Positions 13,001 through 23,072 of a DNA stretch of 64,000 nucleotides are shown here, piece after piece. A model generated the notes under the pieces. It was not told the DNA's origin. It did not search any database and worked only from the letters and a program-made list of their open reading frames with translations. Position numbers and translations under genes: made by a program. Source of the stretch: Hypoxylon rubiginosum. Taxonomy: Eukaryota > Ascomycota > Sordariomycetes > Xylariales > Hypoxylaceae. The stretch is taken from positions 744,001-808,000 of the forward strand of contig CADCXA010000066.1 of NCBI GenBank assembly GCA_902806565.1, given 5' to 3'. How positions within the stretch are numbered: position 1 is the stretch's first letter; every line of letters starts with the position of its first letter.

Positions 13001-15613
13001 CACCTGCTCTTCCTCTTTCAGTAATGACACATAAGATCTTCGCTCGAAGAAAAATTCAAGCTCGGTAGATGCACTGAAAGGTACTTAACTTGCATGTCGA
13101 TGCGGCGATATTTTGAGAGGTCGATGTCATGGCTTTTCGATCTTCGATCTTTTTATTGCTCCTCTTCTCGGCTCACTAGAACTACAGTACAAGCTTTATG
13201 AGTATCAGGGAAATAGTCAACGTAAGCCAAGTCGTCAACATGCTTCCTCCTTGAAACCTACATGAGATGGTTCGTTCATATCAGACATGTTACGGTTGAG
13301 ATATTGTTGCAGGATACCATTGGTAAAGCTTCCAGGCACGTGCTTCGCCTTACAACGACTAACGACCAAGTTTCTAACGACGTATTCGATTAGACCCCCA
13401 ACACTATTCCAAAGCGGTTACCAATTAATCTCACCTGTTGATCTTGCCTCTTACTCCTGGTGACCCGAGTCCTGAACCGTACAACGTTTAAATCCCTCCA
13501 CTCCATAGGTCTGAGCCAGTTTTCTCTGGTGGCGGTATACTATTACCAACCAAGTGATAACTCCTGTTCCGCCACTTAGCATAGTAGTTATGAAACAAGC
13601 TTGGGATGGTTCAATACACAATAGTCAATTCAGCTAAGTTAAATGCCAATAAATCGGCATTAACAGCGATCATTTGTGATCTTCGTGCAATCTCTTTAAG
13701 TTGCCCCTGAATATTTCTCTCAGACGTATTTCGCCTCTTTGACCAAGGTTGCCTTACACTATCTTGTCTGAATATTGGGTAGACAGGCTATTCTGTAAAC
13801 GCGTTGCATAAATTATATATATGGTTATCACACAACTACTTAAGACGGGTGGATTTTCAGTGTTCTCCATTTATACTAGTTGTGAGTGATCTTCTATGTT
13901 CTTCACCAATAGTATGAGAACTAATATAAATGTTAGGACTCACCACATCTCGTCGAATCTAGCAACTTTGCTATTAGGAGCTCCCCACGGTAGCTTTCCA
14001 CTTGAAGACAGAAACTGGAGCTCTCGAGTCCTATTCAATTATTGCAAGCTTATATTTTCCTTGCGTCTTCCTCTTATTCAGTATTAATGCGATAAACTAG
14101 GCACTCTTCGATGCAGCGTAGCGAGTGCCAACAATATCACCCTATATGTTCGACATTAGACGCACCACGTTCCCTACATTTTTGGTATAATTTTCGAATG
14201 GGCTTCGATTTACTGCAATCACAACTTCTTCGAAGATGAGGGCTTTCCCATATCAAGTCATACATACTAAGTTTTCGACTCAGCACATTACTCTCATCCG
14301 ACCGCTAGCTCGCGTATATCTCCATGGTCAAGTCCGATCTGCTACTCTAGTCGACGAGTCCCAATGAAGTCAGCTGCTTCTAGTTAGAACGACCCGTCAT
14401 AATCGAATGGCCAATGTCGAATCTACGAGACGCAAAAACCACGCAGCGAATATGGCGTCTTTGCCTGTCCAAGTGATAAGTGTCTTATCCCCCACAGGCG
14501 CCACGGCAAGCTAATGCGGTGTGCCGAAGCCTATCAAGTCTCAGCCTTGCATGTGGCGTCCTCGTGGCATTTCAGCTGGACCGAAAGGTTTACGTCTGAT
14601 AAGCATCTCTTATAGTGGAAGAGATTTTACGTTATCGGAATATAGAGACTCTGCTCAGGTGGTTCGTTGTCTGCCGCTAGAAATTATCGTAAACCTCAGC
14701 TCTACCCAATTTTGGAAGTCTAAAATCGATTAAAACGGGTAGTCTAGAGATCGACAATTCGAAACCCCCCTTTTAAGATATCGTTCGGGTCTTTTCAGAA
14801 CTGACTAGTACTCTTGACTTGGATGAGGGAAGTTAGAAAATGTAAGAAGAAAAAAAAATAAAAAAAGGTTTCCGAGCTGAGGTGTTAGACCCCGCGCTAA
14901 GAGTTACCAAACGGGCCAGAAGCCCAATGGGAGCTCCCGCTGGACAGGGCCTGGAAGCATGTGCTATTCAGTGGAGTACGGCGATAACCACCCTTAGCTA
15001 GCTTATAAACGGGGCCAGGGTGCCTCTTAACCAATCACGGACGGCGCCACGGAGGTTGCTTACCAGATCTCGTCTAACCTTTCACGCCGACCGAAGTTTG
15101 TTGCGCACCCGTCGACCTACATAGTACATAGATGGGCCGGATACTATTTTGTTGGATAAATTTTTGCCTTAACCGTCACAAGTGAAGAAAAACCTATCCT
15201 ACGTCCAAGAGTTAGCGGTTTTTTATTTTCCTATAGTGTATCAGGTCCGTCTAACTTATAAGTTAGAGCCTCACGCTCGTAATTATTTTTATTCCCTTGG
15301 TATCTTGTTCGTCCATCCTAATCCGGCCCTCGCTGCCTCTCGCCTGAGCGCATACTCGTATGTGCGGCGACTTGTTACGGTAACAATATTTGCAAGCGAC
15401 TTGAAGTCTTTGCGCTTGCATCGAGGAGACGAAAGAAAGACTTAAACTCGGGAGACATTTATTCTTTAATTATTTATACCCATTTTCTCGCGTCCTTGTA
15501 ACTGTCGCTGTATGAAATTATCAGACATCGCGGTATCTCCTTTTATTCAGACACTTCGAGGCACCTTCGCACAAGAGAGCTCTCGAGGATACAGTCAGGT
15601 TGAACAGTTCGAA
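7003..15613. other. 8.6-kb gene-poor region
   Basis: Upstream of the - strand gene the first kilobase is pyrimidine/purine-tract rich (7330-7700), as expected of a promoter and leader. Beyond that, no open frame shows a domain, a codon-usage shift or convincing splice-linked exons. It holds several palindromic CCTACATGTAGG / CCTAGGTAGGTAGG motifs (for example 7960-7978, 12534-12552), a direct 14-bp duplication at about 7387-7414 and an AGAACC hexamer tandem at about 9944-9966. No intact transposon, terminal repeat or reverse transcriptase motif was seen. Confidence 0.5.
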
Positions 15614-16846
15614 ATGGCGGATGAGTACAGAAAGCCGGGCCAATTCCAAGGTCCCACCACCTCCGTCGAGGTAACAGGCGGCAGCACCAACGAGGGTCGC
15701 TTCGGCTCCGCCGACAACGAGCATGCTACCAACGAAGCAGTCAGCCATGGACTACAGCAAATTGAAGCTAAGAAGGTCCATTGGTATTCATATCTAGCGA
15801 CTACGGATTTCTGGATCGTTCTCTTGCTGGGCCAGCTTCTCGCCCTCTGCATCACCGCTACCAACACCTTCTCGACGTTCCTGGTCAACTACGGCACCTC
15901 CATCCCCGCCTTCCAGACCGTCTTCATGTATATCCTGCTGTCGCTCATCTACCTGACTTACACGCTTTACACGTACGGACCCAAGAAGTACGGTAAAATC
16001 CTGCTGAAGGATGGTTGGAAATACTTCATCCTCAGTTTCCTAGATGTCCAGGGCAACTACTTCACAGTGCTGGCTTACCGTTACACCAACATCCTCTCGG
16101 CCCAGCTGATCAACTTCTGGGCCATCGTGGTAGTCGTCATCATCTCGTTCCTGCTACTGCGTGTGCGTTACAAGATCTTCCAGATCGTTGGAATATTGCT
16201 CTCCTGCGGTGGTATGGGCATCCTGCTGGCCAGCGACCACATTCAAGGCTCTAACGGCGGCACCGGAGAGAATATGGTGAAGGGTGACCTATTCGCCCTA
16301 GTCGGCGCTACTTGCTACGGCCTCAGCAACGTCTTCGAGGAGTGGTACGTCAGCAAACGCCCCATGTACGAGGTGCTGTCGTTCATGGGCCTGTTCGGCA
16401 TGATCATCAACGGCGTGCAGGCGGCCATCTTCGACCGCGAGAGCTTTCAGCAGGCGACGTGGAACGGCCAAGTTATCGGTTACCTAGTCGGCTATACCCT
16501 TGTGCTGGCTTTCTTCTACTCCGTCGTCCCTTTCATCTTCCGAATCGCTTCGGCAGCTTTCTACAATGTATCTCTCCTGACGGGAAACTTCTGGGGCACG
16601 ATCATCGGCATCCACGTCTTCGGCTATACCATCCACTTTCTGTACCCGATCGCCTTCGTCTGCATTATCCTGGGCCTGACGGTGTACTTCCTCGCGGGCA
16701 GCATACTGGGCGAGTCGAAGAAACCCTGGCTGGGAGACAACCAGGAGGATGGCGTCGCAGGCTTCGGGACGGCGAAACTAAAGGCCTTGAATATGGCGCG
16801 GAAACAAGGGCTGGCTTCTACAAGCAGTGCAGAGAATCCGGTTTAG
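15614..16846 (+). CDS. SLC35F-type solute carrier (drug/metabolite transporter superfamily)
   Basis: An uninterrupted frame of 410 residues from ATG 15614. After a hydrophilic N-terminus of about 60 residues come about ten hydrophobic segments typical of the DMT/SLC35F fold. The first starts near FWIVLLLGQLLALCITATN; then FMYILLSLIYLTYTL, ILSFLDVQGNYFTVLAYRYT (the signature region of SLC35F1/F2/F6 proteins), QLINFWAIVVVVIISFLLLR, GDLFALVGATCYGLSNVFEE, and the last pair near IGIHVFGYTIHFLYP and IAFVCIILGLTVYFLAGSI. Membrane transport of an unknown small metabolite, probably in an endomembrane, is inferred from the family. The same frame continues upstream to another ATG at 15512, adding 34 residues; 15614 is preferred because its context (AAATGG) is better and the extra residues look unlike family N-termini. 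It lies alone, with gene-poor DNA upstream. Confidence 0.88.
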   Translation: MADEYRKPGQFQGPTTSVEVTGGSTNEGRFGSADNEHATNEAVSHGLQQIEAKKVHWYSYLATTDFWIVLLLGQLLALCITATNTFSTFLVNYGTSIPAFQTVFMYILLSLIYLTYTLYTYGPKKYGKILLKDGWKYFILSFLDVQGNYFTVLAYRYTNILSAQLINFWAIVVVVIISFLLLRVRYKIFQIVGILLSCGGMGILLASDHIQGSNGGTGENMVKGDLFALVGATCYGLSNVFEEWYVSKRPMYEVLSFMGLFGMIINGVQAAIFDRESFQQATWNGQVIGYLVGYTLVLAFFYSVVPFIFRIASAAFYNVSLLTGNFWGTIIGIHVFGYTIHFLYPIAFVCIILGLTVYFLAGSILGESKKPWLGDNQEDGVAGFGTAKLKALNMARKQGLASTSSAENPV

Positions 16847-17845
16847 GCATATTTCTCCTTGGGGTTTTTATCTGAAGTGACAATGGATATAGCTGACGAA
16901 GGAGTTCTAAGAATTTTTCTTGTCTTGGATACCAAAGTTCTAAGAGCTAAATCATACGATTTGGCGTCGCATTGCACTTAGACATAGAATTATACGTGAT
17001 GGGAATGTCCGTTTAAGTAGTAATTAATCACAAATATCGTGACACTATCCCTTTTCGGCATATTTGACAAGTATCCGTACATTGAGGTCGTGTTACCCCT
17101 GACTATGACTTAGTCCAACCATAAGCTCCAATATAGGACAACTACAATAGAACCGTAGCTCTACATCTAGATCCAGATGGTTCTCCCAATCCACCAGCGC
17201 AATAATCATGAAGCTATACGTCAGACCCTTGATAGATACATAGGTGCCTGATACAGCAAGTCAGGATAGGTTACTAAATTCATCGAGCAATGAGTTGTGT
17301 GAATAGAGCTTCGAAAATTACTTGCCCCTATGATGAAAGTATATATGCCTACACCCGAATTGAATTCAGATAACAACAATAAACACCCTCTATCCTACGC
17401 ATCAATGAATCATGGTAGTAACCCTAAACCATGACGTTGTTTCGCTGAATAGTTGTCGTATCAACTTCCATCTAGTCAGCCACATTCTAACAAGAGAAAT
17501 AGAGGATGTTGCAGCGAACGCAGTACCATCGCTGACGATGGAAACAATTAGTATAGTCATTTGAATTTCATATCAGTATATATCCGTTGTATAACAGCCT
17601 CTAAACACACCCATTCTTTGCCAGAAACCCGAACAACACACATCGAATATCAGCCATTGTTAAGTCTCGGAGACCCTTTTTATAATCCCGCCGCTTTGTA
17701 GGGAATTCTGCAATCACCGTTGCACCGACGAACAGCAAAGAAAGACATTTATCGCCCAACCCCTTTCGGATTCAGATTTATTCTCACGCCTTACGAAACG
17801 GACCGATTCACCCGTCATCAGAGAATATTGCCACATACCACCGAG
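16847..17845. other. Spacer, nothing recognised
   Basis: About 1 kb of AT-rich DNA between the transporter and the first of the small Cys-rich genes. A TATA-like TTTTTATAATC lies at about 17675-17685, some 165 bp before the ATG at 17846, and may serve that gene. Confidence 0.4.
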
Positions 17846-18082
17846 ATGTGCAATACCATCTCCAAGCAAGCGTGGTGCCCGACTTGCCTTTCCTGGTACG
17901 GCCTCAAGGAGAAGCAGCCCTCGTTCAAGTGCCCCACGGCTAAACAAATGCTCGGCGTACTGGGGGCGTGCGGTAAACTGGAGCATCTCAACGTTCGCGT
18001 TAAAGAGGAGGATTGCGCTGCTGATTGCAAGGAGCGAAGGGGGGAACTCTTGCGCAAGGCGGTGCGCGCCTTGTGGCAGTAG
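17846..18082 (+). CDS. Small Met-Cys cysteine-rich protein, cluster member A
   Basis: A 78-residue single-exon frame starting MCNTISKQAWCPTC. Cysteines are at 2, 11, 14, 29, 42, 57 and 61. Residues 10-19 (WCPTCLSWYG) match positions 10-19 of members B (18938-18738) and D (21315-21530), with identical spacing from the start Met: C2, C11, C14, S16, W17, G19. The final pair is CAADC (CxxxC) rather than CxxC, followed by a basic helical tail. No signal peptide or membrane segment is visible, so the protein is probably intracellular; paired cysteines suggest a zinc-ribbon-like metal site, which is inference. The frame continues upstream without ATG to about 17720; ATG 17846 is chosen because it gives the shared Met-Cys start. 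No known function. Confidence 0.65.
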   Translation: MCNTISKQAWCPTCLSWYGLKEKQPSFKCPTAKQMLGVLGACGKLEHLNVRVKEEDCAADCKERRGELLRKAVRALWQ

Positions 18083-18737
18083 GGAAGGAGAAGGGCAATA
18101 CCATCACTACGATACAATGGACCCGGATGTTGTGTAGACTTGGAGACGTCTTTCCCGTGTGTTCATCTCGTCCAATGGCTGTGGATGGGAACGTCTGTGT
18201 AGTTTGCTAGGCCAAATTTCTACTTACCCTTCCACCAATCCCGATAGCCCCTATCTATTTCATTCCTCATATTAAGAATAGAGATAGTCAGAAGTACCAG
18301 AGAATTAAGGAGAATAACCACAAATGTCGGAGTAAACCGAGTAAAGTGCATGTAAAGGTTCAGTTGTAATCATTATGAGGGCAGGACGTTTCTTTGAGTT
18401 CTTATATCAATGTATATGCAGATGACTGCAAGCCAACTTAGCGATATGTCTATCATTTGAAGTATTTTGTGCCTAAAGGAAAATGAAACAAATTCAGTCA
18501 TATCCGAGAACCGTCAAGGTTTTATGCTGCTGTACAGTGTAATATAAAGGGATCATAACTTTGTCATTCTTGTTACCACCCTTCGTTACCTAGGTACCTA
18601 GGTAGGTGGCTTCATAATCTACCAAACACTCCTAAATAAAATATATCCTGCCAGACAACCCGACCCCCCGTATCACTTTCGCCATCTTGCTCTGAGTCAC
18701 CCGATGGACGCCATAGGTACTCAGCACTCCACCCCAA
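18083..18737. other. Spacer between cluster members A and B
   Basis: No coding evidence. It contains a strong palindromic motif of the CCTAGGTACCTAGGTAGG type at about 18590-18607, just downstream of the stop of member B. Confidence 0.4.
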
Positions 18738-18938
18738 TTACGTTCTGGGGCACCTTCCGCACCATATTTCCTTCCTGACAACAGGCGCGGTCCATTTCGC
18801 ATTGCTACAGTACCCAACCGATCTGGTACTCTGGTCGATGGTGTCGCACCTGACTACTATAAAGTTTTGGTCGTCTTCAGGGCCGTGCCAGGAGCTGCAC
18901 CATTTGCACCAGTCTTTCCTGGGCGTCAGCTCGCACAT
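18738..18938 (-). CDS. Small Met-Cys cysteine-rich protein, cluster member B
   Basis: A 66-residue single-exon frame on the minus strand starting MCELTPRKDWCKWC. Cysteines at 2, 11, 14, 31, 44, 60 and 63. Residues 10-20 (WCKWCSSWHGP) are nearly superimposable on member D (QCGDCQSWHGP, residues 10-20) and on member A (WCPTCLSWYGL). The C-terminal IWCGRC supplies the second CxxC pair, after which the protein stops within three residues, shorter than its relatives. It is the only cluster member on the minus strand. A TATATAAA element on the minus strand at 19130-19123, about 185 bp upstream of the ATG, fits a core promoter. Function unknown; a small zinc-binding protein is a reasonable inference. 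Confidence 0.62.
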   Translation of the reverse strand: MCELTPRKDWCKWCSSWHGPEDDQNFIVVRCDTIDQSTRSVGYCSNAKWTAPVVRKEIWCGRCPRT

Positions 18939-19122
18939 GGTTGACCTTGGTTGCGTTTGGTCGGGGTATTTTGATGGTAGGGGACAAACGGCTCTTCTGC
19001 TTTCGTGGATGGTTGGTATGCGTTCTTGTTCGATTTGTGTTGTCCTAACTACCTAGGAGGTAAGTATGTTTTGCTGTAGGAAGGCGATGAGCGTATGGAA
19101 GAGGATGGCAAGGCATGCTGAC

Positions 19123-19130
19123 TTTATATA
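19123..19130 (-). promoter_or_regulatory. TATA-box-like element upstream of member B
   Basis: TATATAAA read on the minus strand, 185 bp upstream of the member B start codon. Position and match are good, but no transcript start is known. Confidence 0.4.
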
Positions 19131-19437
19131 GAATAAAGGGGAGACTGCCTCCTCAACCGCCAAATGTCGTGACGCATATACTGCCTATATGATAGTGACT
19201 ACTGGGTAACCTAGGTACCTATGAAGGAAATTATTTAGTATCTCAGTGACTAACACCATCAATCTTGTCGTAGGTAAATGATCATTTATGAATCTAGTTT
19301 GAGTATTGTCAGAACTATCTTGGTGTTTTCGTAAATCACACAGTACAGTAACAACACAGGATTTCACTTCAAACCTGATGTTTGCCTAGATCTGGACGAA
19401 GAGATAGGATGATGGAACATAGCACCGTCGGCCCTTT

Positions 19438-19439
<2 letters not shown>

Positions 19440-19470
<31 letters not shown>

Positions 19471-19477
19471 GGGGGGG
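19440..19477 (+). repeat. T10-G28 homopolymer tract
   Basis: Ten T residues (19440-19449) run directly into 28 G residues (19450-19477). A G run this long is rare and G-quadruplex-prone. The exact length is unreliable from sequencing, and the tract might mark an assembly join. Confidence 0.85.
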
Positions 19478-19996
19478 TTTCGCGTAGAGTATTTCCGTAG
19501 GATCGTTCCAGCGCCAAACTCATTCTGAGGTCCGTCCTATAGGTAAAGTTGCACAACCAGAAATATTTCCATAGGTATCTAAAATATTTAAATCAAAGAC
19601 ATTATCCATAGGTACATATAGCAATTACAAGATCAGTATCCCAATGCAATCGTCAACAATCAGCATTCCAACACGTAAGTACAGGTCACGCAAATACAGG
19701 TCAAATATCCAGGTCAGGTATCCAGGTCAAGCAAGATAGTTTTAAAATAGGAATAAATTCTAACATGAATCCTGTTTTAATAACTGCATATCTAGATCAG
19801 TTTCTAGTAAAGGGACATCAATTCCTGTCTTGAGCCGTTCATATCCAGCGCGATACTTTTTCTCCCCTTAGATCAACTCTTTGCACAGACCCGAGGGTAT
19901 CTAGGTTAAAAAGTCATCTTGGCCGTCGCCTTCGACAGTCCGACTGCTCGAAAATCGACCCTGACGCAGCGTGGTTTAGCATAATAAAAACCAACC

Positions 19997-20236
19997 ATGT
20001 GCCCCTGCATAGTAAAGGTGACTTACTACGACTGCGCGCTCTGCGGGACGACGTACCGAAATGACAACAAGGTTGTTACCCTTAGGTGCCCCGCGGCCGG
20101 GGACAAGCAGCACTGCGATACGGCGTCGGAAGCGCGCACGTACAAGACCAGGAACAAAGGCCACGAACCAGAGGGCTGGTGTCCGCCGTGCTTTGAGAAA
20201 CTGAAGGAAGACATGTTCGACTGGACCCAGAGTTGA
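19997..20236 (+). CDS. Small Met-Cys cysteine-rich protein, cluster member C
   Basis: A 79-residue single-exon frame starting MCPCIVKVTYYDCALCG. Cysteines at 2, 4, 13, 16, 31, 40, 62 and 65. It keeps the cluster plan: Met-Cys start, a first CxxC (13-16), then RCP at 30-32, a single Cys, and a second CxxC (WCPPC, 61-65) followed by an acidic/aromatic tail. The WHG motif of B and D is replaced by TTY, so C is the most divergent member, yet its 3' flank is clearly related to that of member D. MC...RCP...GWCPPC resembles a widespread type of small fungal hypothetical proteins. Zinc binding is inference; no signal peptide. Confidence 0.65.
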   Translation: MCPCIVKVTYYDCALCGTTYRNDNKVVTLRCPAAGDKQHCDTASEARTYKTRNKGHEPEGWCPPCFEKLKEDMFDWTQS

Positions 20237-21314
20237 TAGTCGCCATGAGATATCAGGGGGAGGGGGGCTACCGTTAGTATCTAGTAGCAATAAGTGATAC
20301 TGAAGAGGCTGGGGAGGTGAAGGAGGAGTCGGTTGTACAGTTGCAAGGGATTTACCATTCCCATGACGTTTATAGCAGCAACCAGCCAACGGCATGCATG
20401 AGGCTCACTAGATAGCAGACTGCTGGGTAACACATACGCCGACGCCTTGGCTAGCTATAATCGCCAATTTCTAATAGTGCCGTTGATCGTAGACTTGCTG
20501 AACTTACAATGCGCCAGTATATAATACGTGTTCCCAGGCACTAAGGCCCCTTTTCTCCGAACTTAGCTCTTCTATCCGGATTTACAAACCAATACTACCG
20601 GGCTCTTCGTCCAAGGGGTCAAAGGCCAGAAGCTTAAGGCCCTAGCAGAGTAGTTTATAATAGCGAAAGGTTGTCACACTTGGGATGTTTTCTTCTCTTT
20701 TCGATAAGTACGTCCTTTATCCAAACCCTTATTAGTAGATGTTTCTATTTACTATCCGAACTACTTATTATCTTAGCTACCTCCTTAGGTATAGACTCGA
20801 TTGATCTGATTTCTCGAACGTCCGTCGCTTGAACTCCTACGCAGATACCTGCCTACCTAAGGTAGGTAGGTAACTTGTTACTATCATAGATATTGTAAGT
20901 GGTTTTACAAGTCATGAGCACATTCACGTAGTATCTCATCATGATCTCCTCGACTGGCACGCCTTCCCTTTGTTGTCGTCGTTTATTACGTGTATTTGAG
21001 TATTAATGATAGTCATCTGTTATGCCCTACTCCTTTTCTTTTCAAAGTTAGCTTCCTCCCCTTTCTTATATAAATTCGAGATGCTTTGCACTCCTTTTCT
21101 GCACAACAACAGCAAGAACACTTCACACTGGCCATCTACCAAGCCTAATAGTCGTCCGCGTTACATGTTCAATTTTTTTTCAACAACTTAGGCACCACTA
21201 CCCTCCATTCTTGCCTTCAAAGTAAAGGCCATCGCCATCAACATCCCCATAATCAACTTCGATTCCTTGCCCTCCGGTCCCGGCACAACGTGGCCCGGCA
21301 CAACGAAGCCCAGT
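20237..21314. other. Spacer between members C and D, including a duplicated 3' flank
   Basis: No gene. The stretch at about 20310-20530 resembles about 21640-21850 downstream of member D: both contain CGCCTTGGCT, a TAATCGCCAA/TTATCGCCAA block and CTTGCTGAAC in the same order, indicating a duplicated unit. A TATATAAA at 21067-21074 lies upstream of member D. Confidence 0.5.
21067..21074 (+). promoter_or_regulatory. TATA-box-like element upstream of member D
   Basis: TATATAAA, 241 bp before the ATG of member D; this would give a fairly long leader. Position-based inference only. Confidence 0.35.
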
Positions 21315-21530
21315 ATGTGCGAAAGACACTGCAAGAAGTACCAATGCGGGGATTGCCAGAGCTGGCACGGCCCTGACGTGAACTATACCTGGATAGCTTG
21401 CGGTGCACGAAAGTCGAGGAACCCTCCACACTGTGGGAAAGTAAAGCTTGTGTACGTGCTCAGAGATACAGTCAGGTGCCCTAAGTGCCACGAAAAATTG
21501 GTGGATCAAGTAAAGAAATGGAAATGGTAA
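21315..21530 (+). CDS. Small Met-Cys cysteine-rich protein, cluster member D
   Basis: A 71-residue single-exon frame starting MCERHCKKYQCGDC. Cysteines at 2, 6, 11, 14, 29, 40, 55 and 58. Residues 11-20 (CGDCQSWHGP) are almost the same as in member B. The second pair is RCPKC at 54-58, followed by a Lys/Trp-rich tail (KWKW at the end). This gives the most regular CxxC-C-C-CxxC arrangement in the cluster, compatible with one or two zinc sites. The frame extends upstream without an ATG to about 21267; ATG 21315 reproduces the Met-Cys start of the three relatives. No signal peptide, no membrane segment, no known function. Confidence 0.68.
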   Translation: MCERHCKKYQCGDCQSWHGPDVNYTWIACGARKSRNPPHCGKVKLVYVLRDTVRCPKCHEKLVDQVKKWKW

Positions 21531-22127
21531 CCAGAAGATATGTGGCTACTGTCAATATCTGGCGATCCATGAGGAGGGACGAAGAGCACAGGGGGAGGGG
21601 GAGATGGGAGAGATGGGAGTCGAGGAATTGGTTCTGTGGCGAGGACGGAGATGGGGGATAGTCTAACAGCAGGGGATTTCATCTTCCTGCCACGGTCTAT
21701 GCCTACATGCAGCCGGCGACACTCACGAGAGCGAAACAAGATACGTTAGACCTTGTAATACATACACCATCGCCTTGGCTGGTTATTATCGCCAACCAGA
21801 TTTGTCGTAGCCTTGCTGAACTCAATGTATGCTAGTAAAAAAACGTAATAGGTTATCATCTGAAAACTCGTCTGAACATGTACGAGAGCTGGTTAATAAC
21901 TAGTTACGGTAGGTTGATAATCGTGTTATATGAAAGTTCTGATGCTAAGGAAGAAAAGAGGAGAATGAAATGGGTATAACCGTGATCGGGGGTCTTAGGT
22001 TAGGTAATCATAGAAATACTTGGTAGGTACTGCAGGTATTGAAGAGACCATAAAGTCTACTTGCGTGGCTTTCCTCGTCATGTACCAACTTGAGCTCTGT
22101 GCTCGTCCTATTTAAGCCACACCCCAG
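21531..22127. other. Spacer with duplicated 3' flank of member D
   Basis: The first 320 bp are the counterpart of the member C 3' flank (see 20237-21314). The rest shows nothing recognisable and ends at the stop codon of the convergent caleosin gene. Confidence 0.45.
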
Positions 22128-23072
22128 CTACTTCTTTGCCGCACGTCTATTAGCAATGGTGTAAAAGATGCTCCCGTCGTAGATGCCCCGGATATCCTCC
22201 TTCATCATCTTCCCGTCGGCAGGCCAGAGCATCAGGTAAGTCGCGAGCCCTGTTGCCAGATAATCAGTACCGATCTATCCACCCAAGTGACCAAGCTACC
22301 GGGACTCACATTCGAAGAAGGCCCCGAACCACCCGACGGGGTCCATGATGCACCGCTGCCCCTTGAGGAGGTCCAGGACGTCCCAGATGGTCAGGTAATC
22401 GCGGCCCTCGGCGTACTTGGCGAACACGTCCTCGAAGCGCTGGGGTATGAAACGGCCCTCGGGGTCGTAGGTGCCCGTGTCGCTGCCGTGCTTGTCCTTG
22501 TGCACGTTGGCTAGGAAGACGCGGAAGAAGGGGTCCGGGAGCCAGCCCGACACTGTGGGATACGAGAAGTTGCTGTGGATGATGAGCATGGAGACGAGCG
22601 ACAGGAGGACGCCGAAGCCTATGCGGGAAAACCCGCGAAACGTGTCCTGAGGCCATATTACACCGTCGTGGTCCTTAGAAAGTCATGTTAGGTACTTGGT
22701 CGTACAGGGGGTTGGGGGGTTAAGGGGCTGGCTGCTAGACGTACGGAGTCAAAGAACTCGCAGTGTTGCTGGAGTACCGTTTTATCTTGATGCTGCTTGG
22801 CCCATCCCCCTTCTGTTGTCCCGTAGGGCTTCTCATATGTAGCTGCGATATTGGCCCGGGCGGTGCCTATGGATGTGTCAGTTCGGGAATATGTTGCGAT
22901 GGAAGAGAAAAGGGCGAATCGGACCGGTATGCGGCAGTCTCTGGTCATCGTCTGGTTGAATGAAAGGCTTTCTCTCTTCCGTTACTTTGACATTGGGTAT
23001 CGAGCTCACGACGGGCGGAGCCGGGCTCCCGTCCACGCCGTCGACGGACAAGCTTTTGGTCTCGATAGGCAT
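22128..23072 (-). CDS. Caleosin (EF-hand heme peroxygenase, lipid-droplet protein)
   Basis: Four exons, 23072-22925, 22866-22745, 22673-22310 and 22249-22128, give 756 nt and 251 residues, all in phase. Splicing completes the family signatures: TARANIAATYEKPYGTTEGG (51-70), an EF-hand at 89-100 (D89, D91, D93, then GVIWPQD), the central hydrophobic hairpin (about 106-122), the proline-rich segment PTVSGWLPDPFFRVF (129-143), and a C-terminal WFGAFFEWLATYLMLWPADG (205-224) made across the last intron. Conserved histidines of the heme site are probably H84 and one of H148/H152. Caleosins bind calcium, sit on lipid droplets or ER, and many are peroxygenases using fatty acid hydroperoxides. The first donor is a weak GTCCGA but the reading across it is family-perfect; the others are GTACGT and GTGAGT. 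It is convergent with the small Cys-rich gene D. Confidence 0.93.

Larger units (their letters stand above)
18939..19996. other. Spacer between members B and C, with homopolymer tract
   Basis: Holds the minus-strand promoter region of member B and the upstream region of member C. No additional gene was found. It includes a T10 run directly followed by a G28 run at 19440-19477 (listed separately). Confidence 0.4.
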
